From DASYAE01 sp036501535 (GTDB lineage Bacteria; Actinomycetota; Actinomycetes; Streptomycetales; Catenulisporaceae): DNA of 40,266 nucleotides. Every line of letters starts with the position of its first letter. Within the stretch, counting starts at the first letter, position 1. The notes under the pieces are model-generated. The model searched no databases and was not told where the DNA came from. It saw only the letters and a program-made list of their open reading frames with translations. The stretch lies in the NCBI GenBank assembly GCA_036501535.1, contig DASYAE010000152.1, forward strand, positions 1 through 40,266, written 5' to 3'. The position numbers and the translations under genes are program-made. This document shows, piece after piece, positions 1 through 8,574 of the stretch.

Positions 1-2
1 CC

Positions 3-602
3 TGGTCGCACCCGACCTGGGCCGAGGTGTCGTCGGACAACTCCGACAAAGTGCCGGGCTGGAGCGAGGTCATCTTCGCCGTGAAGTCCGGCGGCGTCGA
101 GACGCTGGAGGAGATCGCGCCGACCGCGGTGGACGGCACTCCGAAGAGCGTCAATCTGACCCAGTCGCCCGGGCAGAACAGCAGCACGATCCCGCAGAGC
201 GGGAACAGCTGGCCGTCCGGGGAGGGCGTGCACGGCAACACCGCGTACCAGAACGATGACAACGGCACCGACACCGTGTTCATCATCGACAACTACCTGC
301 GCGACATCACGAACGACATGAACATCGAGGGCTCCGATCCGGCGATGGACGCCGACGGCACGCTCGTCTTCGTCCGGCAGGTCGGCGGGATGGACCACCT
401 GTTCACCGACACGCCCGGCGGGACCGCGACGCCGGTCGACATCACCCCGAACTCCACCACGAACTGCACCGAGCCGGTCTGGTCGCCGGACGAGTCGCTG
501 ATCGCCTTCTCCACGCCGGACGGCGTCGAGACCGTGCACCCGGACGGCAGCGCCCCGGCCATGGTCACCTACACGCCCGGCTTCCCCGCGTACCGGCCGT
601 GA
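3..602 (+). CDS. TolB-like beta-propeller protein, 3' end only
   Basis: The reading frame is open from the left edge of the window, so the gene begins outside it; an internal GTG at 27 is not needed as a start. The visible C-terminal ~200 residues contain PD40/WD40-like propeller blades: one reads GTLVFVRQVGG and another EPVWSPDESLIAFSTPDG, the typical 'P.WSPDG..IAF' signature of TolB-like repeats. The protein is rich in Asp, Thr, Pro and Gly, as expected for an extracytoplasmic propeller. It is probably secreted or surface-attached, but the N-terminus that would carry a signal peptide is not visible. The partner and substrate are unknown. It ends at TGA and is followed after 24 bases by a convergent gene. 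Confidence 0.75.
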   Translation, partial: WSHPTWAEVSSDNSDKVPGWSEVIFAVKSGGVETLEEIAPTAVDGTPKSVNLTQSPGQNSSTIPQSGNSWPSGEGVHGNTAYQNDDNGTDTVFIIDNYLRDITNDMNIEGSDPAMDADGTLVFVRQVGGMDHLFTDTPGGTATPVDITPNSTTNCTEPVWSPDESLIAFSTPDGVETVHPDGSAPAMVTYTPGFPAYRP

Positions 603-626
603 GCCGCACCGGCCACACCGACTGAA

Positions 627-1223
627 TCAGGGGCCGAGGTCGGGCCCAGGGCAGGAGCCGAGGCCGGCTTCGCGCGCGATCTCCTCCTCGAGGGCAGCGA
701 GGTGCTCGAAGCCGGTCGAGTGCGGCAGGTGCTCGACCACGTCGAGGAAGCGGAAGTACACCCGCTGCGCATTGACCGCATACTCGACCTGGCCGAAGCC
801 GGCGACCGCCCCGTCGGCACCCCGCACCGCGCCGCGCTGCGCATGCTCGGTCAGCCCCTCCGCGTGCTGCGCGCCGACCCCCCGGCGAGCGTTCGGCCGG
901 GCCAGGTACGGACAGGTCATCGAGGCATAAAGCATGCAGGCCCGGTGCCCCGGCGCCTCGAAGGTCGGCGCCATGTTCCGGTAGCCGCGACCGGCCTTCA
1001 AAGCGCGCACGATCGCTGCACTCTCCTGAGCGTCGACCACCCGCCACACCGGCCCCGGCGGGATCGGCAGCCCGCAGACCGAGCACAGCCGTTCCCGCGC
1101 ACACCGCGCGTCGCGCTCGTGATCGGTCAGCGCGAACCGCGGCTCCCCGTCCTGAATCGGCGTAACGGCCGGGATTGGATAACCGCGCGCGTCACGAGGC
1201 CGCGCCGCGACGGCGCGGGGCAT
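627..1223 (-). CDS. conserved hypothetical protein with CxxC motif
   Basis: A protein of about 198 residues that I cannot assign to a named family. It contains a CSVCGLPIPPG segment, like a small zinc knuckle, and a second cysteine pair in ACMLYASMTCPYLA, so a structural metal site is plausible. An upstream in-frame ATG at 1244 would add seven residues, but the ATG at 1223 has a GAGGA ribosome-binding site seven bases upstream and is preferred. The gene is convergent with the propeller gene on its left. Third codon positions are strongly G/C. No signal peptide or membrane segment is visible, so it is probably cytoplasmic. Similar short proteins occur as uncharacterised genes in actinomycetes; the function is unknown. 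Confidence 0.6.
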   Translation of the reverse strand: MPRAVAARPRDARGYPIPAVTPIQDGEPRFALTDHERDARCARERLCSVCGLPIPPGPVWRVVDAQESAAIVRALKAGRGYRNMAPTFEAPGHRACMLYASMTCPYLARPNARRGVGAQHAEGLTEHAQRGAVRGADGAVAGFGQVEYAVNAQRVYFRFLDVVEHLPHSTGFEHLAALEEEIAREAGLGSCPGPDLGP

Positions 1224-1285
1224 GGGGACGTCCTCGAATCGCATGGCTCATTGTCGCTCAGTCCGCGGGTCTGGGCCGTATCGCA

Positions 1286-1459
1286 CTATCCCAGCTCTCT
1301 GCCCCGCCTCGCTCGCAACGTGCTCACGAAGGCCTCGATCTGCTCTGGCACCGAGAACTCCACTCCGCAGGCGCGGAAAAGCACGTTGGAGCCGGTGTCC
1401 TGCCAGCCCCTCCCTACGAGTTCTGACGCCTGACGTTCTCGCGCATTCCCCGTGACGAG
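1286..1459 (-). pseudogene. possible 3' remnant of a small gene
   Basis: On the minus strand an open frame of 57 codons ends at TAG (1288-1286). It has GC-rich third positions and a protein-like tail with segments such as GWQDTGSNVLFRACGVEF and EQIEAFVSTLRARRG. It is bounded upstream by an in-frame stop at 1462-1460 and has no ATG or GTG near its 5' end, so no normal start is available. It may be the C-terminal scrap of a decayed gene in the 270-base gap between the CxxC gene and the TPR gene. The family is not recognised. Chance coding character cannot be excluded. Confidence 0.3.
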
Positions 1460-1517
1460 CTATAGGCATACGCTGATAGTGGGCATTGCTCGTCAAGGTT
1501 CGCGGGGGGTGGACTGA

Positions 1518-3053
1518 GTGGACCGTCAGGCCGACGGCAGCGGTGGTGACGTGCGGGAGCAGGATCCTGATCCGGATCCGTGGCGCGACGTCGAGGTCTT
1601 CTACGAGCACGCCATGAGGTGTCGGGGACGGGGTGATGTGGAGGGCGCGTGCCGACTGTTCGAGCAGGTCATCGACTCGGGTAGCGCCGTACCGGCGCAG
1701 CGGGCCGCGTTCGAGATCGGCAAGCTACTGGCCAAGCAGAAGGACTGGGCGGGCGCGCGGGATGCATATCTGAAGGCCGCGGATCTCGCCGCGGACGCGA
1801 AGGTGGCAGAGCGTGCGGAGATCGAAGCGGCCCTGGCTGTGAGCATGCTGGCCGCTGCGAGCAAGGAGGTGGCCCGCTGGCGCACGATCGCTTCCTCGAA
1901 GGATAAGAAGGCTGCGGCAGAAGCCGCGTACCGCGTCGGGGTGATGCTGGCCGACCGGGGCGAGGTGCGAGCAGCCCGGGCGGCCTACCGACGCGCCATC
2001 GCCTCCGGCGACCCATTCGCAGCGTCGCGGGCGTGGGAAAGACTCGGCCGGGACCTGGCCGACGAGGGAGATCGGGACGGCCTCGTGGCCGCATGGCGGG
2101 CAGCCATCGCGGTCAGCGATCCGGACGACAGCGCGAGGATCGCCGTGAACCTGGCCGTGCGGCTGCGCTTGTGGGGCAAGGATGCCGAAGCCCGCACGGC
2201 GGCCGAATTCGCCCTCACCGCAGCGTCAGGCCATCCCGAGCACATGCCCAGGGCGCAGTACGAACTCGGCATTCAACTCCACAACGCCGGAGACCTGGAC
2301 GGGGCACGGGTGGCGCTGCAGGCGGCCGTCGATTCCGACCACCCGGTCACGGCCCCCAGGGCAAAGGCCGTGCTGGGCAGTGTGCTGTACAGAATGGGCG
2401 AGCACGAGCAAGGACAAGCGCTGCTGAACACGGCGCTGGCCAGCGGCGACCCGGAAGCGGTCGAGATCGCCACCATCATGTTGGGAACCTATCTCGAACG
2501 CGCCGGGGACTTGGCGAACGCCGAGGCGTCCTACCGGCGGGCGGCGGCTGCCGCGTCGTCGCCCAAGGTCGGGGCGCTGCATCTCGGCCGGTTGCTCATT
2601 CGCCGCGGGCGGCCTGTGGAAGCCGAGGACTGGTTGCGCAAAGCCGCCGAGGCCGACCTGCTGGGCGGCTGCGCCGACCTCGGCCGACTGCTGCAGAGTC
2701 AGGACCGACTCGACGACGCGGAACCCTGGTTCCGCCGCGCCCTCGACCAGGGCGATACCTCCGTGTTGACGGCGTTGGCCGATCTGCTGATCCAGCGCCA
2801 CCAGCCCCAGATGGGAACAGCTGCGCGGGCACATGGGCTGCTCGGCCGGGCGTTCATCGCCCCGATCGCCGATCCCTTCCCCGTCTCGCCCGGCGTGCTC
2901 GACGAAGCCGAGCAACTCTACCGGCGCGCCATCGACGCCGGCGACCGCGGCGCGCCGGTCGGCCTGGGCACGATCCTGTTCGCCAGCGGACGGCTCGACG
3001 AAGCCGAGGAGTGCCTGCGCGCAGCCGCCGACGCCGGCGACACCCAGGCATGA
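1518..3053 (+). CDS. tetratricopeptide (TPR/Sel1-like) repeat protein, N-terminal part
   Basis: This 511-residue protein is built almost wholly of alpha-helical repeats with the TPR/Sel1 rhythm (for example ARAAYRRAIASGDPFAASRA, AEDWLRKAAEADLLGGCADL, EAEQLYRRAIDAGDRGAPVG), about a dozen in all. Such arrays act as protein-protein scaffolds. There is no signal peptide, so it is probably cytoplasmic. The GTG start has a G-rich stretch (1504-1509) about eight bases upstream. The odd feature is its end: the last repeat reads AAADAGDTQA and then stops at TGA, part of an ATGA overlap. The next frame continues MTNLAKV, which is exactly how a repeat of this type would go on. So this is either a translationally coupled pair or one gene split by a frameshift. 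The array is otherwise intact. Confidence 0.8.
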   Translation: MDRQADGSGGDVREQDPDPDPWRDVEVFYEHAMRCRGRGDVEGACRLFEQVIDSGSAVPAQRAAFEIGKLLAKQKDWAGARDAYLKAADLAADAKVAERAEIEAALAVSMLAAASKEVARWRTIASSKDKKAAAEAAYRVGVMLADRGEVRAARAAYRRAIASGDPFAASRAWERLGRDLADEGDRDGLVAAWRAAIAVSDPDDSARIAVNLAVRLRLWGKDAEARTAAEFALTAASGHPEHMPRAQYELGIQLHNAGDLDGARVALQAAVDSDHPVTAPRAKAVLGSVLYRMGEHEQGQALLNTALASGDPEAVEIATIMLGTYLERAGDLANAEASYRRAAAAASSPKVGALHLGRLLIRRGRPVEAEDWLRKAAEADLLGGCADLGRLLQSQDRLDDAEPWFRRALDQGDTSVLTALADLLIQRHQPQMGTAARAHGLLGRAFIAPIADPFPVSPGVLDEAEQLYRRAIDAGDRGAPVGLGTILFASGRLDEAEECLRAAADAGDTQA

Positions 3054-3586
3054 CGAACCTGGCCAAGGTCCGCCTGTTCCGCGACCGCGACACCGACCTC
3101 GAATCGCTGCTTGCGCCCGCCGCGCAGGCGGGAAGCGGGGAGGCGTGGTTCCTGCTCGCATTCTTGAAAGCCGATGCAGGGCAGTTCCCCGAAGCGGAAG
3201 TCCACCTGCGGCGGGCCATCGCAGCCGGATACCCGGCCGCCACCGGGATCCTGGTGGTGATCTACCAGGACCTGGGCCGCACCGAGGACGCCGAACGCCT
3301 GCTGGCCGACACACGCGCACGCAACGACACCGCCGCGTTAAACAGCGTGCAGGCATGGCAGCGCACCTGGCGAGCCCTGGACGAGACCGACCCGGACAGC
3401 GGGCAGCCCTTCGCCGACAGCCTCAGCGACTACCGTGCGATCGGAGATCCCGCCGTGGCCAACGCGTTCCTCAGGCTGCTGACTGCGGGCGCCGACCAGC
3501 AGGGGCGCACTGCTGACACCAAGGGCCGGAAGGGCCGGCGTAGCCACTCCGCGCTGCGGCAACGGCCACCGACACGTCCGCAGTAG
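3050..3586 (+). CDS. TPR repeat protein, C-terminal part (ATGA overlap)
   Basis: The ATG overlaps the stop of the preceding gene by four bases (ATGA). The 178-residue product begins inside a repeat: MTNLAKVRLFRDRDTDLESLLAPAAQAG, then GEAWFLLAFLKADAGQFPEA and EVHLRRAIAAGYPAATG are two further TPR/Sel1 units. A non-repeat tail ends in a basic region rich in Arg, Lys and Gly. There is no separate ribosome-binding site except within the upstream coding sequence, so translation would rely on coupling or re-initiation. Read as one protein with a -1 shift at 3050, the two parts give an uninterrupted array of about 690 residues. A single ancestral gene is therefore likely; whether the split is natural, programmed or a sequencing error cannot be settled here. 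Confidence 0.65.
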   Translation: MTNLAKVRLFRDRDTDLESLLAPAAQAGSGEAWFLLAFLKADAGQFPEAEVHLRRAIAAGYPAATGILVVIYQDLGRTEDAERLLADTRARNDTAALNSVQAWQRTWRALDETDPDSGQPFADSLSDYRAIGDPAVANAFLRLLTAGADQQGRTADTKGRKGRRSHSALRQRPPTRPQ

Positions 3587-3893
3587 GTCGCGCCAGCCAA
3601 AACACCAACATCCCGCCGCAGAGCAGATCGGATCGGCGGCGACGGCATCATCGAATTCGAAGACCGGACATACCGAAGATTACTTCAGCGCTTCGAACCA
3701 CCTGCGATAAGGCGTCGAACCGACAGACCGCTCGCGTAGGAGGCGAGAGCGCGTACCTGGCCATCCACTGCTATGACGTGTGCGAACACGTCTAACCAGG
3801 CTCCTCCGGGCCGGCATCTTGGCACATGTTCGGCATGATCTTGCACTCACGATCACTGAACTACTTTCGATATCTCATGCCAAACTGTGTCAC
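3587..3893. other. intergenic region with GNRA-loop hairpin
   Basis: No convincing gene is present in these 307 bases. The clearest structure is a perfect 7-bp hairpin at 3775-3792, GACGTGT / ACACGTC closed by a GCGA tetraloop. It lies about 100 bases before the antitoxin start and could be a terminator for the TPR locus or an operator. A weaker inverted repeat (TGATC at 3836-3840, GATCA at 3851-3855) lies nearer the antitoxin. The last 60 bases are less GC-rich than the surroundings, as expected of a promoter region, but no good -35/-10 pair stands out. Confidence 0.4.
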
Positions 3894-4364
3894 ATGGCAA
3901 CCCGGACGTTCCCGTTCTCCACGCTGATCAACAAGCAGACGAGTGTCTTTCCTGCGCTGGACGACGCCGACGTCATCCTTGAACGCCGTGACGCGGAGAA
4001 CCTCGTTCTGATGCGCTCAGAGCGCTTCCAGGCGATGGTGGACGGGCTGGCTCTGGCTGCCAACTCCCTGGCTGCGATCGCTCGGACCAATCGATCCTTG
4101 GCGGAAGAGGTGTTCGCGCAAGAGCTGCCATGGCTGGCATGGCTCCCGCCCGAAGCGCGTTCCGAATCCGTTGTCGAGCTCCTTGACCACCTGCTCGCCG
4201 GCGCGGACACCGGCTTGCTTCTTCCATTCGCACGTGCGCTGCGGGAGTGGAAGTCGACGGCCGAGATCAACTCCGACCCCGAACTCGCTCGCCGACTCAG
4301 GGGCCCGTTCACCACCGAAGCCGCGCAGGACGTGACGCAGCCCGGAGGCGGGGGCGTTGGCTGA
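3894..4364 (+). CDS. Phd/YefM-like antitoxin domain protein
   Basis: A 156-residue protein starting MATRTFPFSTLINKQTSVFP. The N-terminal ~50 residues fit the Phd-type fold: a short strand, then ...ADVILERRDAENLVLMRSERF, comparable to the 'RDGEPVVLLSVEDYEAL' core of YefM antitoxins, which bind operator DNA. The C-terminal ~100 residues are mostly helical and acidic, and would neutralise a partner toxin. An upstream in-frame start at 3780 exists, but the extension reads through promoter-like DNA and is rejected. The stop overlaps the TTG start of the following toxin remnant by eight bases (TTGGCTGA), the tight coupling typical of toxin-antitoxin pairs. The antitoxin itself looks intact. The family call is by motif and context. 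Confidence 0.65.
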   Translation: MATRTFPFSTLINKQTSVFPALDDADVILERRDAENLVLMRSERFQAMVDGLALAANSLAAIARTNRSLAEEVFAQELPWLAWLPPEARSESVVELLDHLLAGADTGLLLPFARALREWKSTAEINSDPELARRLRGPFTTEAAQDVTQPGGGGVG

Positions 4365-4632
4365 GAAGCTCGGTAAAGGCGACGAGCTGCGCCGTCCCAC
4401 GGGTTAGGTGGTTCGCACAATCGACAGGCAAGCCGCAGTGGGCTGGTCTGAACTGATGGCTCAGATACCTGAGAATCTTGACCGCGCCTGGCTCGCCCTC
4501 ACCAAGGCACCTCGCAACCGCGACGATCTTTCTCGGCAGCATCAACTCAAGTTCGACCTGAGAACCGTCAAAGTCGACAACGCCGAGCTCGAGCAATGGC
4601 AGTACGAAGTCTCCAGCGGCGGTCGGATGAGG
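4357..4632 (+). pseudogene. broken RelE-like toxin remnant
   Basis: The frame starting at TTG 4357 reads LAEKLGKGDELRRPTG, meets an in-frame TAG at 4405-4407, and resumes at GTG 4408 with VVRTIDRQAAVGWSELMAQ...LSRQHQLKFDL...LEQWQYEVSSGGR. This resembles the actinobacterial RelE-type toxin family, in which the QWQYEV-GGR segment is normally followed by a catalytic C-terminal strand and about 20 more residues. Here the similarity stops near 4630 and the frame runs on into unrelated sequence antisense to the SGNH gene. The toxin thus carries a nonsense codon and lacks its C-terminus. Base composition is lower in GC than its neighbours. Family assignment is from memory of conserved segments. Confidence 0.5.
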
Positions 4633-4642
4633 TCCGGAGCTG

Positions 4643-5569
4643 TCAGGCCCAGCGCCGCTCGGAGATCACCTGCTCGAACGTGTCAGCGATCTGACGGTAG
4701 CCTGCGGCGTTGGCGTGGATGTTGGGGCCTACCGGCGGGGCGGCGCACATCCAGGTCCAGGTGCAGATCCTTGCGACGTCGAGGGGGACCGACTCGGTCG
4801 GGGTGAGCGGGACGAGCGGCTTGAGGTCGGCGGTGTCGAAGCGGCCTGAGACGTCGGCGACGGGGACGTGGGCCTTGGCGTAGGCGGCGGCGAGGATCCC
4901 GTTGAAGTCGACGGACAGGGCGATCGACTCGGTCGCGATGGTCTGGCCTGCCGCGCCGGTGAGCCATTCGGCGAGGAAGGGGTCGTAGTAGTTCATCGCG
5001 GCGAACTCGGTGTGGCGGCCGGCGGCGGACTCGAGCTTGTCGAGGATCGTCGGGAGGTTCGTGGCGACCGTGGCGAGGCCGACGGCTACGCAGGCGGTGT
5101 TGATGCCCGTTGCGGTGGTGCAGCTGTCGATGTCGTTGGCGCCGATGTCGATGGTGACCAGGATGCGGGCGTCGCGGTGCGCGCCGAGGAAGGCCGTGGC
5201 GGCGTCCACCTGGTCCTTGTAGGACTCCGGGAAGGGGCAGCCGCCGGTCAGCATGCTGGTGGTCGTCTCGCCGGGGCAGGCGAGGTTGACGTAGCCCAGG
5301 GCGCGGTCGTGCGACTTGAGCTCGGCGGCGATGTCGGAGGCATAGCCCTGGTTCGTGATCGCGCCTACGCCGGTGACCGGGTTCGGCTGCCAGCCGGCGC
5401 CGAGCGAGTCGCCGAGCGCGAGGTAGTAGTCGAAGCCGGCGCGGTCGGGCGGCTGCGGGCCGCCGCGGTGCAGCGGGTCCGCTGCGGAGGTGCCGGCCGC
5501 CGCCGTGCCGGCGGCTGCGAGTACCAGGGCGAGTGTTGCGGCGAACAGGATGAACCGGTTGCGCTTCAT
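4643..5569 (-). CDS. secreted SGNH/GDSL hydrolase
   Basis: A 308-residue secreted esterase or lipase of the SGNH superfamily. The signal peptide is MKRNRFILFAATLALVLAAA followed by an Ala-rich cleavage region near residues 25-30. Block I is YYLALGDSLGAGW with nucleophile Ser55; block III is DIGANDIDSC (Asn145); block V is NIHANAAGYRQIA with catalytic His285. The acidic residue usually found two or three positions before that His is replaced by Asn284-Pro283 here, so the triad may be a dyad. Paired cysteines suggest disulfides. The ATG at 5569 has AGGGGG just upstream; the longer frame to 5635 lacks this. It is divergent from the LtrA gene, with a 218-base gap that must hold both promoters. 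Substrate unknown; family call secure. Confidence 0.85.
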   Translation of the reverse strand: MKRNRFILFAATLALVLAAAGTAAAGTSAADPLHRGGPQPPDRAGFDYYLALGDSLGAGWQPNPVTGVGAITNQGYASDIAAELKSHDRALGYVNLACPGETTTSMLTGGCPFPESYKDQVDAATAFLGAHRDARILVTIDIGANDIDSCTTATGINTACVAVGLATVATNLPTILDKLESAAGRHTEFAAMNYYDPFLAEWLTGAAGQTIATESIALSVDFNGILAAAYAKAHVPVADVSGRFDTADLKPLVPLTPTESVPLDVARICTWTWMCAAPPVGPNIHANAAGYRQIADTFEQVISERRWA

Positions 5570-5787
5570 CCCGACCCCCTTTGTCTGTGTCCGCCGTCTG
5601 CGGCGAGGCCCGAAAGTTACTGCAAAGTAAAGCACGGGGTGTGGCGGATTTAACAGAGCAAGGACTCGGCACCTTGAGTGGTTGTGTCAAGACTCATCGT
5701 AGTGATGTGTGCCTGCGGTTATTGCGGGCCGGAATCGGCGCGGTCGGCTACTGTGCAGCCGTGGGCGAGGTTCGGGAGGATCGCGAC

Positions 5788-7197
5788 ATGGCGGGTGCCG
5801 CGGACGCTGAGCGCGCGGCCGAGGTCGACGACGGTCTGGAATTCGCGTTCGATGACGGTGACGAGGCGGAGGGGCAGGGGCAGGGGGAAGCGGCGGAGGT
5901 AGCGAGAGTCGCGGAGGCAGTGGGGTTGGTGGAGTCGGCAGCGCCGGCAGCGCATGCAGGGGCGGAAGCGGATGTGGATGTGGAGGCGGAAGCGGAGACA
6001 CCGGCCGGGGCGGCGTCGGCGGCGAACGGCCAGGGGCCGCAGCAGTCCCATCCCGCGGAACCGTCCCACGGCCAGCGCGTCTCCTGGGCCGAGACCTTCT
6101 TCGACCTCGTGTTCGCGTTCGCGGTGACGCAGGTGGCCGGGCTTGCCCAGCGGGCCGGCGACGCGGTCTCGGTCGGCCGGGCGGTGGTCCTGTTCGTGCC
6201 GCTGTGGTGGGCCTGGGTCGGGGTCTCCATCGTCTACAACGGCATCGCGATGACCTCGACCAAGCGGCATCTCAAGCTGTTCGCCAGCGGGCTGCTGGCC
6301 TTCGTCATGTCCATCGAGGCGCCGCAGGCCTATGGGAACCGTGGCCTGATATTCGCGATCGCCTACCTGTGCGTCAGGGGACTGCTCTACTGGGCCGTGT
6401 GGCGGCGCAGGCTGTTCCCGTTCCGGCTGCACCCCTTCATGATCTCGTTCACCGTCAGCGCGCCGCTCTTCGTCGTCGGGGCGCTGACCGCGCTGCCCGC
6501 GCGCGGCTGGATCTGGCTGGCCGCCGGGCTGATCGAGCTGGTCAATCCCAGTGTGCTGACGCGGCGGTTCGCCACGATGCGGTTCGAGTCGGCGCACCTT
6601 CCGGAGCGCTTCGGCCTGTTCGTCATCATCGCGCTGGGCGAGGTGCTGGTCGGCGTCGGGGCGGCGGAGTCGCGCCAGGGCCTGGGCTGGCTGCAGCTGG
6701 GCACCCTGATCCTCGCCTTCGTGCTCTGCTGCGCGCTGTGGTGGACCTACTTCCACTTCGCCGCGCCGGCGATGGAGTATGCGCTGCGCGAGGCCCGGAT
6801 CCAGTCCGGTCTGGTGCGCACCGTCTTCAGCCGGGCCCACCTGGTGATGGTCATCGGGCTCGTACTCACCGCCTCCGGCCTGGCCCAGGCGGTGCACACC
6901 CCGCTGGCCCACCCCTCCGGGGTGCACTCCTGGTTCCTCGGCGCCGGCACCGCGCTCTACGTGCTCACCTTCTGCTACACCAGGATCAGCATGTTCGGCG
7001 GGACCGGGATCCCCCGGCTCGTCGCCGGGCTGCTGGCCGCCGCCGTGGCCGCGGCGGGCACGCTGCTGCCGTTGATCGCGACGCTCGGGGCGCTGGTCGC
7101 GGTGCTCATCGCGTTGAACGTGTTCGAGGCGTGGAACGTCGCGAGCGGGCGGCCGCTGCCGGTGCTGCGGATCGGGCACGGAGCACTGCGAGATTAG
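5788..7197 (+). CDS. LtrA family membrane protein (low temperature requirement A)
   Basis: A 469-residue polytopic membrane protein of the LtrA family (PF06772). The diagnostic N-terminal motif is VSWAETFFDLVFAFAVTQV around residues 98-116. About ten further hydrophobic helices follow, with conserved family segments such as HLPERFGLFVIIALGEVL and ALWWTYFHFA. The first ~95 residues are unusual: a cytoplasmic, acidic, low-complexity Ala/Glu/Gly/Gln extension (for example DDGDEAEGQGQG) absent from most relatives as I know them. ATG 5788 is chosen because GGGAGGA lies seven bases upstream; a GTG at 5761, ten bases after TACTGT, is an alternative leaderless start. The biochemical role of LtrA proteins is unknown. 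The gene converges on the P450 gene. Confidence 0.85.
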   Translation: MAGAADAERAAEVDDGLEFAFDDGDEAEGQGQGEAAEVARVAEAVGLVESAAPAAHAGAEADVDVEAEAETPAGAASAANGQGPQQSHPAEPSHGQRVSWAETFFDLVFAFAVTQVAGLAQRAGDAVSVGRAVVLFVPLWWAWVGVSIVYNGIAMTSTKRHLKLFASGLLAFVMSIEAPQAYGNRGLIFAIAYLCVRGLLYWAVWRRRLFPFRLHPFMISFTVSAPLFVVGALTALPARGWIWLAAGLIELVNPSVLTRRFATMRFESAHLPERFGLFVIIALGEVLVGVGAAESRQGLGWLQLGTLILAFVLCCALWWTYFHFAAPAMEYALREARIQSGLVRTVFSRAHLVMVIGLVLTASGLAQAVHTPLAHPSGVHSWFLGAGTALYVLTFCYTRISMFGGTGIPRLVAGLLAAAVAAAGTLLPLIATLGALVAVLIALNVFEAWNVASGRPLPVLRIGHGALRD

Positions 7198-7264
7198 GTG
7201 AAGTAGATGGGTTAAGGGGTTTGATGTGGTTGATGGGGTTTGGTGCTGGATTAGTTGCCGGGCC

Positions 7265-8494
<1,230 letters not shown>

Positions 8495-8528
8495 GGCTCG
8501 GCTCCGGTGCCTCGGTGCGACTCGACTC

Positions 8529-8564
8529 GATACAGAACTGTATCGAATCAATACAGTCCTGTAT
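8529..8564. promoter_or_regulatory. twin TetR operators in P450/tetR divergent promoter
   Basis: Two nearly identical palindromes lie between the divergent genes. O1 at 8529-8544 is GATACAG-AA-CTGTATC (7-bp arms). O2 at 8551-8564 is ATACAG-TC-CTGTAT (6-bp arms). Their centres are 21 bp apart, two helical turns, so dimers would bind the same face. TATCCT at 8562-8567, overlapping O2, is a candidate -10 for tetR and ends seven bases before its GTG, implying a leaderless message. On the other strand TACAGT (8542-8537) could be the P450 -10. Binding by the adjacent TetR is inference. Confidence 0.75.
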
Positions 8565-8574
8565 CCTGCTGCTC

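Noticed and set aside
1248..1610. 120-codon minus-strand frame overlapping the TPR start
   Set aside because: Poor third-position GC bias compared with the alternative frame at 1286-1459; no motif.
5581..5787. Longer LtrA start at 5581
   Set aside because: It would overlap the divergent SGNH promoter region and add non-conserved sequence; ATG 5788 has a strong ribosome-binding site.
7198..7264. G-quadruplex between LtrA and P450 genes
   Set aside because: There are G-runs (GGGTTAAGGGGTTT ... GGGG) but loop lengths are irregular and the last run is only two G. It is more simply a short convergent spacer.
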